A stretch of 64,000 nt of DNA from Drosophila persimilis (Eukaryota > Arthropoda > Insecta > Diptera > Drosophilidae): positions 11,842,001 to 11,906,000 of the forward strand of contig NW_020825288.1 of assembly GCF_003286085.1 (NCBI RefSeq), written 5' to 3'. Under the pieces are notes generated by a model. That model saw only the letters and a list, made by a program, of their open reading frames with translations. It was not told the DNA's origin and did no database searches. The position numbers were made by a program, and so were the translations under genes. Positions 36,361 through 48,184 of the stretch are shown piece by piece (position 1 is the stretch's first letter; every line of letters begins with the position of its first letter).

Positions 36361-39300
36361 CAAAGCTGTTCTAAAACACAGTTCTAAGTCCATCGGTTTA
36401 CGAGAACTGCATACAGAGCTCTCTTTTTAAAAGGTCTCTTGAATAGATCATTACTCAGAATGGTCTGGATAGGATATATAGGAGCTAAACAATCAGTCAT
36501 TATTTGTAGCAAAAAGTTTCTTTCTGAAGATATTCTAAAGAGAATGCGGTTTAATTGGATTTAATGTAAGATAATCTCCATTAAAGTTAAATATTGGGTC
36601 TCTAAGGGTATCTACAGTCTCGACTCGCATTTCTTTCCAGTATTTTTTTTGTTGCCTTGTTTTTCCGACATTTCTTTTGTACTTGAGCTGAAATGCAGCG
36701 AAATTAACTAAAGCATACTTAATAATAAGGATGGATGAAGAGCCAGGGTTGAGGGCTTGTTGCTTATCTAGCCAGGACACGCACACGTTGCATATGCATA
36801 TGCAGCTGCCTCACATGTGGCGGCTGCTCCTTGTTTCTTGTCTGGAGGCCGCCCCAGGGCTTGCTGTGTATGTGGCATGCATCAAATTATGTGCGGCGTA
36901 TTGTTTCCAGCAAAATATTTTATATTATATTCTACTTAAATCTCAGAGTCAAGTTAACTTGGCCATCAACTTTTGTTCACTTGGGCTAAATAGTTGCTGG
37001 TTTTTCTCTCATCTCCATCTCTGTTGCCTTTGTTTTCTTTTCTTTTCTGTTCTGCTCTGCTCTGCTCTGGCCAAGACTTATAATTCGATTCGAAGGCAAA
37101 GGTTATGAATAGCTTATGGCCTTAAGTAGGTCCGAGATGCTTCGTTCTAATGCACATGGCTGCATTCCATTTAAATGAAAAACTTTTGTGTGTTCTGGCC
37201 ATTATATACATTATATATATACAAATGTTTTGTGTTGGGATGAAGCCTTTTCGACAGCGGTTAATTTAATGAAATGCTAAATGAAAAAGACAAAGCCAAG
37301 AGCCAAGAGCCAAGAGCTAAGCACTAATTAGGCGCCCAGGTGTGACTACACTTCGGGGATAAGCAACGTTAGTTTCAATTAATTAAGTATTTCATAATTG
37401 TTACTATAAGAAACACGAATTCCAATTGAAGATGAAGATGTCGATGTTTTTGGGGCCAGTCGAGCAGCAAATCGATTTGGTGGTCGTGGATGGGTCGACA
37501 GTCAGCTTAGAGCCTTTTGCATATTCCGACTGCAATATGCATAGATTAATTTCATTTTGGACCCAACCCCCTGGAAAAAGTGATTTGCAAATCAATGGAG
37601 CAGGACAACGAGTGGCTCTCCTGGCATCGCATCGAATCGATTCAATTTCGCCTCCTAATTTAATTACAATTTATGCAGAACTCCGAGCTGAATCGAACAG
37701 CTGCTTAAGCTCAAAGATTTTCTATTTGGTATCTCGTTCGTGTCCGGTCCTCGTGCTGATTGATGTAGATGCTGATGTCGACCCTTGTCCGACTCCAACG
37801 ACGACTCCGACGACGACGACGACTACGACTACTGCAGATTGTAATTTGCATCGAACATTAATTAATTGCATATTATGGACATGCATAATGGTTACTAATA
37901 CGCCAAAACCAATAATCAACACAACAATGGGCAAACACAAAGGCCAGAGTCCTATGCTGTCCTGTCAATCGAGGTTAGTTCTGAAGGGCAGGGCAAGGAT
38001 TAGATATGCTTGAAGTGGACTCTGGCAAATGTGTTTCAATTTACAAAAGCTGTCTCAGATGTCTGTCTACTGTTTGGTTGTGGGTGTGCGTGTGTGTGAG
38101 CGTGAGTGTGGACAGGACGAGAAGGACACTTGGAGAACCCAATCACAGCTCAACTTCAAAAACTAATGCAAATTAAGAAGGAGAAACAGCAGCTGCTGCA
38201 ACGGCAGCAAGCAGCAACTTTTTCAATTAACACAGACAATTATATTGGCATTGGAGTGTGCTTGAAACTTTTATCGCTCCATCCGCTCAAGATCCCTTTT
38301 GAAATTGTGGTAAATGATTGGGGCAATTTACCAAGTACCCCACTCCAAGTTATTCCCTAGCACAGCAGCGCAGGTAGAGGCTAGGTAGGGCCTTGATGAG
38401 TCCGCTCATTTAATTTAGTTCGTTTTTTTGCTCTCCAGTATTTGTGATATTATTTCATCATTTCACGCTTGTCTGCGCTCCATCAAATGCTTAACTTTGT
38501 TCAGCAACGCTAATTGTCCTTCTTCTGTCTTATTGTTTTTCCAGCGTCTGCTTCTTTAATTTTTAAACTGCTTCTGGGGGCATCTCCGCTCCATCTCCAT
38601 CTCCATATCCATCTTCAGCTTCAGCGAACCCAAGCAGCTGCTTCTGGTTCTGGTTCTGGTTCGGGTCCCCAGTTTCTGCTCCGGCTGGACAATCAGCCCT
38701 GGGCAAATGTACACTGCGTGTTTAGTTTTGCTTCTCTCTGCTCTGCTCTGCCATTTGTGTAATTGAAATAAAATGTTTTTAATCAAATATTATTCTAATT
38801 ATGCACAAAGAAAATAATGGCAAAAACTTTCGGGCTTCCTTTCCTTCCGAACCGCCTTGCATATGAAGAGTCTCGAAAAAGACCAAAGCCAGACCAGAGG
38901 TGACTCCTTTCTCCTGGCCTCTTTTCTTCTCTCTAAATGTGGTTTCATCTGTGCCATGCGAGCCAGCTCTGTGTGGAGTTGATTTTTCCAGGAATATTTG
39001 AGGTGGTCCACACGGTGGTCTGACTGCAGCTCAAGCTTGAGCATTTCGGTCGAGCTGCGGTCAATTGAGCACGGAGCAAGATGCAACGAGAGCATTAGAA
39101 AGCGTACTGAGAGAATATATATTTACTTTTTTATAATTTAATATAGTATAGGTGAAAGGCTATAATCTTTCGTATTGTGAACTATTTCTGTTGCTACGAT
39201 CGATGTAATTTGGGACCATTAATTTTATGTGCGAATGGACTTCAGAAACAAGTTGGAATCTGGATCCGTGCCCATGAGCATTACATGTGACTCAATCTTG

Positions 39301-39554
39301 AATTTGAGCGCATGACAGTATCCATAGCACCAATCAGAACTTTTGGATGAGCGTAATATAATCGTACTCGATTGCGAGACGAAGAAACAAAGCGGATGTA
39401 AATGCTTAACGTTGCCATTTTCTCTGTTAGTGTCTCCGTTCCAATTTTGATTGTTTCTTTCGCTCTTCTGATTAAAATTCACGCAATTACGACATGCTCA
39501 CACTCACATTCTCGTTATCTTGTTGTGCTTCTTTGTGCTCTACCAAGTCGAATT
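36361..39554. other. non-coding DNA left of the strawberry-notch-like gene
   Basis: No supported gene. A 195-codon plus-strand frame at 37426-38013 begins with TTG, contains a Thr run from a GAC/ACG microsatellite (about 37797-37834) and has no recognisable domain. I treat it as chance. Confidence 0.4.
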
Positions 39555-39570
39555 TTTATTGCTTTATTTA
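39555..39570 (-). terminator. candidate polyadenylation signals of the strawberry-notch-like gene
   Basis: On the minus strand two overlapping AATAAA-type words (AATAAATAAAG and AATAAAA) lie 180-190 nt past the stop at 39747. Confidence 0.5.
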
Positions 39571-39746
39571 TTCAACGGCCCAATGGCATTGCTCACAGTG
39601 CAAAGCATTCCCAGTTACAAAACACTTAACCTACTAAATATACAACAAAAATTGCATAAAAACTGGTCGAGCCGTTTGGAAGGAGTTCAAACACAAACGA
39701 GTCTTTTATATAATGGTTCTAAGATCATATTGTTGACATACATTAA

Positions 39747-42700
39747 TTACTCTTTCGTGGATTCTAATAGTTCAACTTTACCAACATCTGAAGACAAATC
39801 AATGTAGATTATCTTGAAGACGGAATTCGGCACCGCAATACCCACAATAGACTGACCTTCATCAGTTTTTGCACTAATCATCTGGATCCTGTACCTGTTC
39901 TTCTCAAGGATATTAGTAATGCGGTGCCAAAAGGGCAGCACACGCCCCGAGAGCACATTATAGGTACGTATACGCTTGCCGTCCATACAGTCATCGGGAA
40001 AGTGACACGTGCGATTCCAAAAGATATGGGAACAGGTGTTCAGACACACATCATACTGTTCCTGCCAATATTTGCGGGCCGTTTTCGACTTGACCCTTAC
40101 ATAGCGCGAGGCAATGGACTCGAGGTTTGCGATGCGCACTTGACGTCCGATATGGGGTCGGTAGATCTCCATTTGGACGTCTTTGGGGCATGTGGCAAAC
40201 TGGGAACTCGACTTGGCTTCCAGGCAAAAGACAGCTACCCTTTTGTCCCGTTTCTTCTCTCTTAATTGATAGAAGCCTTCGTAGCGCTTACGGGCTCTTT
40301 TGCGGTACCTACGAGGCAAACGTGTTACCAGTATAGCGACTGAGGCAAAGTAAAAAGCAAAACTTACATGGTCATAGCCGCCTTAAATGTCATGCCACGT
40401 TCCACCTGCAACGTGTGCAGCTGTGTGGTTTCCGAGCCATTGGTGTACATCTTTGTAAATTGTATCTGCCTAACGGACTTTACGCTAACTTCGTGGGCCG
40501 TCAGGTCGAGGATTCCAATGTTAAAGCGACCCGATCGCTTCATTTGCGCAATACCCCCGTACATGTTGTCGATAAAGAACTTGAATATGACATTCTGAAT
40601 CTCCACGCAACAACCGCGCAATCTGTTGATGAATCTATCAACGTTCGAGGAGTCCTTGGCGACGCTATTAATCTCGACGTCGTTCTCTCCTGTCTCCACA
40701 TTGAGCACGCCCACATCGCCAAGGGCCACTTGGCAGTCGGCCAGAAAGTCCCCCTTGTACGTGTCTGGTATCTCAGAAGGATCGATGCTTCTTTGGCCTG
40801 CCATCTGTTGGATCACATGGTAGAGGCTGCTGGGTCCATGGATGTTGTTAATATTGATCTGACCAAGATCTGAGTCATCGGGGGACAGGGTATTGTCCTT
40901 GATCAAAGCACCCAGAGCCTTCAATCGTGCGGCGACGGTGGTGGCCATGCGTCGTTCGCCTACCAGGTCCGCGACAACAAACACATATTCCGGGGTGTTG
41001 ACCTGATTGGAGCGATGCGTGCGACCCAACTGTTGAATAGCCAGGTCCAAACTCGACGGAAGCTCCAAGATGATGTGCACACGCTGGCGCTGATTGTCCA
41101 CAGTCTGGTCGCTGTGCAGAGAGATGCCCATGGCGGTGGTCTCCGAAATGATGGCCACCTTCTTGCTGTCCGCCATAAAACTTTGATGCTCCATGAAGTT
41201 GACCTGGTCCCGATGGGCCACGCTACTACAGCGCGGCATATACTGGTAGACCTGCTTAATGGAAACGATTCCTCCTCGTCTTGTGGTTATCTCGGCCACC
41301 GCTTTGTGGCCGCCTAGTCTTGCTTTAAGCTTGTCCATCGTATTGGCAGGCAGACGGCGACCTAAGAAATCAATCTTGCACAGCATCTGGTATCGCATGT
41401 AGATACAACATGCCACATCGTAATCGGTGATGTCTCCGGAAGTGTCCTTTTCTTTGTTTTGCTTGGACCGCAGATAGTCGTGCAAATGAACCAGGATGCG
41501 CTCCTGCATGGGTTTGTCTATATGAGGGAATAGATACTCGTAGAAGTATGATCGAAGATCCAACAAATACACTCTTACCACTGTCTGCCTGTTCCATGTC
41601 GCTCTCATCGGATTCAACGTTTTCGACTTCCTCATCGGAGTTCAGCCTGCGTCTCTTCGATTGCGATGTGTTTATGACCGCCATGTTGATCAGACGATTA
41701 AAATCCTTGAGTTTGGGCGCCGGAAAGTATTTCTCTACAAACAATCTCATAATCACCTTCAAAGTGGATACAGGCTCTTTAAGCTTGCCTTTGTGGCCCC
41801 TCAAGTATTCGATAGTCCACGACTCTTCTGTGGATTGAAGGTTAATGACCACCGCCTTACCTTGGTCGAGGGCGTCACGAGCCAGATTCAGGGCATTTTC
41901 CACCTTGCCGGCGAGGCACAAGAATCGGAAGAACTGTTGATGCGAGGACCAGAACTCGTCCCAGATCTTCTGCTGCGTGTAGGGCTCGACGCGTAACAGG
42001 CGGCAGGCTGCTTGCCACTTCATGTTGATCTCGGCCCAGAGTTTGGCTGCATGATCGTACGTCTTGCGGAACTCCCTCGTCATGGCAACCTCTTCGATGC
42101 GGACGCCGACGTTCTTGAAGCTCAGCTGTCGAGCTATGTAGGTGCCTCGCAGCTTCATGTCCATGCACAACATCTTCATGCTGGCTGGGTTTCGATTTTG
42201 CATCTCATTCGCAAAGTTATCGAATTTCGGATAGGCAGTGCCGTGGCCCCACAGGCCCAGACGCGTCATATAGGTCATTTTTTTGGGATCGCTGGGCTCC
42301 GTGGGCAAGACATAGACCATCCGAGCATTGGGGAGTTGCTTCTGCAGCTTCAGCAACACGCTGACATTATCCCGAGTGAGGTTCCTGGTGTTTTCGCACT
42401 CGTCGAAGACGATGACCCCATCAAAGCCCTTGCCCAGCCAGCTGGAAACCTGTTGAAAACGGTTATCGTACTTTCCGTCGAGCTTCTCCGACATCTCCAA
42501 CAGAGAGGTGTACGTGCAGAAGACGATGCCTGCTTTGAACTTGTCGTTCTCCTCGGAGCTTATACGCCAGAAATTCAATGAGTCCAAGACCACCACTTTG
42601 ATCTCCTCGCACTCGCACTTGCTCCCGCGAATGTCTTTCAGATCGCGCTCCACATCGCACTTGAGTACATTCGAGACGGAGACCCAAAGAGCCCGCTGGC

Positions 42701-43531
42701 GGCCCTTCAAGAAATTGTCATATATGATCCCAGCTATGGTCCGGCCCTTTCCCACGCCAGGTCCATCGCCCAAAAGGAAGCCAGCCCGCTCCCCACAGGG
42801 TAGAAACCCCTCATGGGTCTTGCAGGCATGGAGTACCGCCTCCAGTTGCTGGGTACTCAGGCAGCCCGGGGAGGATCCGGGCAGTTTCAGATCGTAGCTG
42901 ATGTCGGGCAGTGCCACCGATGAAAGAATGGTCTTCTCAACCAGAGCCATTGCCGAATGTGGCTCGGAAAGTTGGAGCGTGCTGGGTTCGTACATAACGA
43001 AGGACTCGGCCACCCGATTCTCCTCATAGTCGACCTCCTCATCCTGTAGGGCCTGATCCGGCGCCAGAGCATCGCCGACTTGAGGTTCCGAATGGACTAT
43101 GTGCATTAGATAATAGGGCTTTTCATCTTCCATTACAGCTCTGATTTCCTCAAACGTGAAGCTCTCCCTCTCCAGTGGTCCGGCGGTAGCCCCACCCACT
43201 GTGGCTGTACCTTTTCTCGATGGAAGAATTGTGAACTCTTTTATCAGTCCATCAGCTCCAGTGATTACGGAGAGTGGTATCTCCTTGCCAAAGTCATTCG
43301 TCACAGATGTAATCCTGGTCTTCCGGACACAGTGGCGTTGCGAGTCAAGAGTGGGCTTATAAATGGTTCCCGATTGCATTGGTTTCGATGACGTCATGCT
43401 TGGCGGACAGCATCCTGGTTCCTCCCAATTGTCTGATTTCTGATCAGTTCCTTCTGATTCGGAAATTGCAAGAATTATTAGCTGCACTTATCACATTATT
43501 CTCTTGCTGTCAGAAATGTATACTTACCCAT
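39747..43531 (-). CDS. strawberry-notch (SBNO) family protein, divergent paralogue
   Basis: I assembled four exons: 43531-43528, 43453-41579, 41517-40368 and 40308-39747. The introns are 74, 61 and 59 nt. Each has a GTAAG donor and a CAG or TAG acceptor, and every junction keeps frame, giving 1196 residues. The first exon holds only ATG and one base (ATGG|GTAAGT); intron 1 has a CTAAT branch-like word. Family hallmarks include Walker A GDGPGVGKGRT (about 230-240), the RLGLWG segment, LPANTMDKLKARLGGHKAVAEIT (from about 682), GISLHSD (757-763), helicase motif VI QQLGRTHRSNQ (788-798), GERR, and the C-terminal RTYNVLSG domain. SBNO proteins are nuclear SF2-helicase-like transcription co-regulators; fly Sno acts with Notch/EGFR signalling. 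Motif II reads DECE, not the usual DECH, and motif III VLPTE, not ASATG. It is shorter (Sno about 1650, SBNO1 about 1390) and lacks the long N-terminus. Confidence 0.88.
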
Positions 43532-43719
43532 TTTGCTTCAGATTTTACACGATGTAGCTATATTCAGTGATAAGAACCAACAACAACCAACTAATAATAG
43601 ATTTTAGTCAGCCCACTTGTCACAATCTCCAGTTTTTAACCCAAATTAAGCCTTGTGCTTTTAATTTTTTTGTCAAATAACGCCGATCAACCAGTGTTGT
43701 GAAGAGCATCAACAATACC

Positions 43720-43727
43720 TATCGATT
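43720..43727. promoter_or_regulatory. DRE-like element upstream of the strawberry-notch-like gene
   Basis: TATCGATT differs by one base from the DREF-binding palindrome TATCGATA. It lies about 190 nt upstream of the start codon, with a second tatcgc nearby. DRE promoters are common at fly genes without a TATA box; activity here is inferred. Confidence 0.35.
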
Positions 43728-43734
43728 GCGAAAT

Positions 43735-46661
43735 ATCGCCTAAAAAAATTTAATACCAATTAAATAATTTTTGAACAAAATCTAGTTGAATATTAGGTAA
43801 ATTAAATACAAATTATTTATTAAATACAGCTTGCAATTATTACATAAATATTTTACATAATTTGGTATGTATTTGTCGTCAACGATAGTACTACATGTTT
43901 GAAATGTTCTGTATTCATTTACTTATTTCTTTGTTACAAATGCAAGTGGGTTATCAGAAGACTCGAATATCCTTTTTTTTAAAAGTCCTTTCTCAATAAA
44001 TATTTGCGAAGAAGCAGTTGTATTATAAATAAATCAGGTGCGCCTCTTCGGAATATTCGATTATTTTTGCACTTCTCTGCGTATCAGCCCAACTATCACC
44101 ACTAATAATAGCAATAAACAGTATTTCAAAATGTTGGCTCGTAAAAATCCCGAAAATAAATAATTAAAACTAAATACTTAACACGAAATTTTTGTGGACA
44201 CCTGTGGCCATAATGGCTCTGCTGGGTATATGTGAGGAGAACATCGAATAAGGCAACGGGATGGGAATTACAATACCGATACGAATTGTTCTGTTGCTGA
44301 TTGTCACAGGCCTGTTTTCACAGGCCTTAAGCTTTGAGTTTCAATGACGTGAAAGCTCATTCTACTAGTTTGTGTTAGCCACACAGAGGAAGGCCATTTA
44401 AAAACTTATCAAAGAATTTGTGAAGCTGCGAAGGTACCAAATAATTGCCTTGTTCTAGCCAGTAATTTTTGAATCCGCTTCTGCAGCTCTTTGGTTTCCT
44501 TGCATCTACTGCTGTCTCTGTTCTCCATATTCAATAGTTTAAAAGATTATAGCCTTAGCCTATAACCCCTGAACTGGCTTCTGTAAGACTTCTCCTTCAT
44601 TGTCCGACTGATCCTTCCCCGTCGGTACTGATGGAAGCCAATGGAAGAGCACAAAGGCAAATATGCGAATCTAAAATAAAATTGAATTTGTGCACACTTT
44701 ACGGCACTTGCGAAGACCTGCACGCACTTCGAGCAAATTAACAAAACCAGACATACAAAAAAGAGGAGGAAAAGCCAGAAGATGAGAAGGCGTTGGAAAT
44801 GTTTCACACATGTGTGCCACGCCCACCGCAGAAGGCATTCGAAATATGCCATTAAATTTAATTCAATTACGAATTTCATATGGATCGACAGTGTGCGAAA
44901 GAGGGAAGACGGAACGCGTCTCGGGGCCCCTTTCAATCGGGTTTCAATTTGCCATTAACCCATTATGGTTCAGCGGGCAATAATAAGCGACGGCATCGCC
45001 AGTCGACGGGAGCTCGTGCCTCAGGCAGTGTCTGCATTATAACGCAGAAATATGCAATAACACATAAAAACCGAATGTACGAGTATTGCGAGTCCTGTCC
45101 TGGCAAACCAAACTATTGAATGGAAGCACTAATACACGGTCGCACGGCGCCGCACAAAGCGCTCCTTTGAGGTGGTGCTCGATGAGCGGCGTTGTCAGGA
45201 TGCCGCCGCTGGGGAAATTGCCAGAATGGAGGAACACCAACAATGACAATCCTGAAAGGTGTGGCGTCCATTAAAAGCAACAAGGAAGGAGGTATGGCTG
45301 CTTGGGCACAACGAAACTTTGAATACTCTTCGATGAAGGTCTTAGCCTTCATAGCAGCGGATAATGGAGAGGCTACTAGGACTAGTAATTGTCTCATTTT
45401 CAAGTCTTATTTTTGGTCTTTCAGAATAAGGAATAGTGTGAACTGTTTCATGATTGCTCTATCAATACAACATCCTATAAAGGTATTCAATCTAAGGTAT
45501 TCTACCTTGTTGAAAAACAATATAGGAAAATTCATAACACCCTCCATCTAGGGTATACAAAGGTATGGGGAATACGCAATGAAAAGAGATGAGTGAGGCT
45601 GGGCCTGCTGGTCGTAAACACGGACAGGTGGGGGAATCGTTGGTTCTGCAGAATTTTTCAATTTTCCAGCTTTTGTGTGTCAATAAACGTTCAATTCACG
45701 AGCATCCGCAAAGTGCCTACAACTGCCAACCCACAAACACACACACACACACACACACGCACACACCCACACAAAAAACCAAAAGCATATACGCACATGG
45801 GTGCATGCATAGATGATGATGTACCAAGTTTTTTGCCTCCATCGATGTTGCTTTATAATCGTGCCACACACACCACCAGGAACAACCGACACCGACAATG
45901 GCAACAACAAGAGAGCAGCATCGTTAGTGGCCCATTCGCACCTCCCACTTCCCACTTCCCACTTTCAGGGTTTTCCATTTCTCTACTGTGTGCCAGAGTT
46001 TTTCTTTTATTTTTTGCAATAATCTTTCCTTGGCTGCACTGCGTCATCCCTGCCACGGCTGTCAACGTGGTCTTTGATGCTTGTAGGCGTTGCTGTTCGG
46101 GCCAATAAGCTGCTTTGAGCCTTGAGCGGCTAAAACATGGCCAGAATTTCCACCGTGCCGTTGTGACAACATTTTCCAATGCCTCGCACTGTGAGCTGCA
46201 GCACCAGCATCAACAACAGTGCCCCAGCGTCAGTTCTGTTTCAATTTCCTCTATGCTTTGTCAGAAACTTCAAAAGCGATGCAAAAATTCATCAATTTCC
46301 ACCTGGACACGTCTTTGTTAGCTTGTTTTTCTCCATATCCACCTGGCGGTGCTGTGGTGGACAGTGTTTTAATGACGGCATTGACCGCATCTCCCTCATT
46401 GACAGCTCTGAAGGCGACATTTTAGTTAGAGAAGCCATAAACGGGATTATCAATACATAGTAGGATTAATCAAATTCAAAGCCAAATACAATTTTTCTCT
46501 TTACACTGTCCAAACATTTACCCAAGCGATAGCCGATCAGTTGAAGCAACAAATAAACTGCACATCTCTCTCTTAGCGAGAATTTCCAACTAAAAACTTG
46601 ATAAGCGAATTTCGAAAAGTGTGCCGCACCCGCCCGCCCCCACCGGGTCCTGGGGCAAATC

Positions 46662-46692
<31 letters not shown>

Positions 46693-47600
46693 CAACAGCC
46701 CCAAAGGACAACAAGTTCCGTGCAGGGCGGCACTCGACTTCCGCTTTGTGTAAAATATGATGGCAATATGTGGATAGTTTTTTTTTTTGCCTCTTTTTGC
46801 ACTCTCCATCTCCATATCCATTTCCATCTATTGCTGTTGAAAGGAACACTCAGCGGAACGAGGACGAGGACGACGACGACGACGACGACCATCCCAGGCT
46901 GGCGTATCAATCAGGATTTAACAAGCAAATTTATGCACTTGAGATACACGAGCGGACGGGCGGGCCCTGGGCCCCCGGGGGCTATGCTGCTATGTGTGTG
47001 CTGCTCTTCATTTTGCATTGTGTTTTGCATATTTGAATAGTTTTTATTTACTTGAACTCACAATTGCACTTTTGCCATTACTTTGGCTATTATACTGACG
47101 CTTTTACCATGTGAGCCGTCAGCAGCAAACATTGCAGTCCCGTACACTCCCATCTGCATTGGTGTGTGTGTGTGTGCGAGTATCTGTGTGCTTTCATTAT
47201 TTATGCATAGGTACTGTGCTGGGCTCTCGACTGCTGGCTGTTGGTTGTTGGCTGTTGGCTGTATCTTAGCTCGGCTCAGATACTCTCAGATGCTTTACTC
47301 CTCCACTGTCTTATGGGTGCTCTCCTTTGCTTTGCATATTTTAAGGGACAACACTGTATCGCTGAGTGGGTGGGCGTGGGCTCTCACCTGTCTGAGTGGG
47401 TGTGTTAGTGCGTATTATCCTTGATGTCATTTATCCCTTTTTTACATACTAAAACAAAGGGGACCCTTCGAGTTTGAGCCATTTAAGTATTTTGTATCCC
47501 TTTTCGGTTTCTCATGTCTTCAATTGTGCAACATAGTTTCGAAAGTAGCGTAATTCCTGCACCTTCTATGGACGCCATAAAATATACAATTCTGAAATAC
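43735..47600. other. non-coding DNA between two minus-strand genes
   Basis: AT-rich from 43.74 to 44.17 kb. Farther right are a CA run at 45736-45758, a CTG run at 46662-46686 and a GAC run at about 46860-46890. A 129-codon minus-strand frame at 44547-44936 starts with TTG, and its hydrophobic stretch is a single AT-biased segment; not called. Overlapping long frames at 46.5-47.0 kb come from the triplet repeats. Confidence 0.4.
46662..46686. repeat. (CTG)n triplet repeat
   Basis: Eight uninterrupted CTG units. It inflates open frames on both strands (poly-Leu, poly-Gln, poly-Ala or poly-Ser), none of which I accept as a gene. Confidence 0.95.
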
Positions 47601-47618
47601 CAGTACACTGCATAAGCT

Positions 47619-47624
47619 TTTATT
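47619..47624 (-). terminator. candidate polyadenylation signal of the sperm-chromatin-like gene
   Basis: AATAAA on the minus strand, about 80 nt beyond the stop at 47704. Confidence 0.55.
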
Positions 47625-47703
47625 TCAGGACAAGAAAGCCTAAGGTGGACCAAGATAACACTTCCGCTCAGAGAGAAGATCAACGGCATTAGAAATATGT
47701 TCC

Positions 47704-48184
47704 TTAGATGGGACGGGTTTCTTTGCTTGAACGCCGTGTGGCCTGTGTGGCATTCTTCTGATTCTTCCGCAGAAGCTGCTTGGCTGCCGTGGACTTCGGC
47801 TTGGCCTTAGACTTCGGTTTGGCCTTCGACTTCGGTTTGGCCTTGGACTTCGGTTTGGCCATGATCTTGTCCTCGTCGACCATTTCTATTTCGCTCAGCT
47901 GAGCTACCAACATACCGGTAGCAAAAGCCAAGACCGATGACCCTCCTCCAGCGAGGCGAGCCGGCACATAATTATCCTGTGGGGGCAATACTTAGATAAA
48001 GGTAGGCCCCACCAAAAGGCAGCTCTTAACAAACCTCCTCGAACAGCGACTTCTCCTCGGGGCTGAGAGCCTGCCAGGCATTGGAGGCTTCGTTGACCAA
48101 TTCCATAGCAGGGACGTCTTTGTCGGCGCAGCCATTCCGGTACTCTCTCAGAAAGTTCAAATGGGTGCAACGGGTTACGAACAT
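47704..48184 (-). CDS. protamine-like / MST-HMG-box sperm chromatin protein
   Basis: Two exons: 48184-48035 (50 codons) and 47976-47704 (90 codons plus stop). A 58-nt phase-0 intron (GAG|GTTTGT ... CCCACAG|GAT) contains a CTAAG branch-like word. The 140-residue product starts MFVTRCTHLNFLREYRNGC, followed by AMELVNEASNAWQALSPEEK. This matches the pattern of the MST-HMG box seen in fly protamine-type proteins (ProtA/ProtB, Mst77F relatives): an aromatic NFLREYR helix, a Cys, then a Trp-x-x-Leu-(S/T)-P-E-E-K helix. Exon 2 ends in a basic tail with four PKSKA/PKSTA units and K/R-rich ends. Such proteins replace histones during sperm head condensation. The residue count and tail fit, but overall identity is unknown, so a role as a transition-type or DNA-binding testis protein is an alternative. 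Nearest genes are over 3 kb away. Confidence 0.75.
47795..47865 (-). repeat. in-frame 18-bp coding repeat (Lys-Pro-Lys-Ser-Lys-Ala units)
   Basis: Plus-strand ttcggtttggcctt(c/g/a)gac recurs four times at 18-bp spacing, coding the basic PKSKAK repeats of the protein tail. Unit number is likely to vary between alleles or species. Confidence 0.9.

Noticed and set aside
37426..38013. 195-codon plus-strand open frame
   Set aside because: Starts with TTG, contains a Thr run from a triplet microsatellite, and has no recognisable domain or splice context.
44547..44936. 129-codon minus-strand frame with a hydrophobic segment
   Set aside because: TTG start, no signal peptide logic; the hydrophobic stretch reflects T/C-rich DNA on the coding strand.
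46466..47040. Overlapping frames of 80-140 codons on both strands
   Set aside because: All driven by the CTG and GAC triplet repeats; they conflict with one another.
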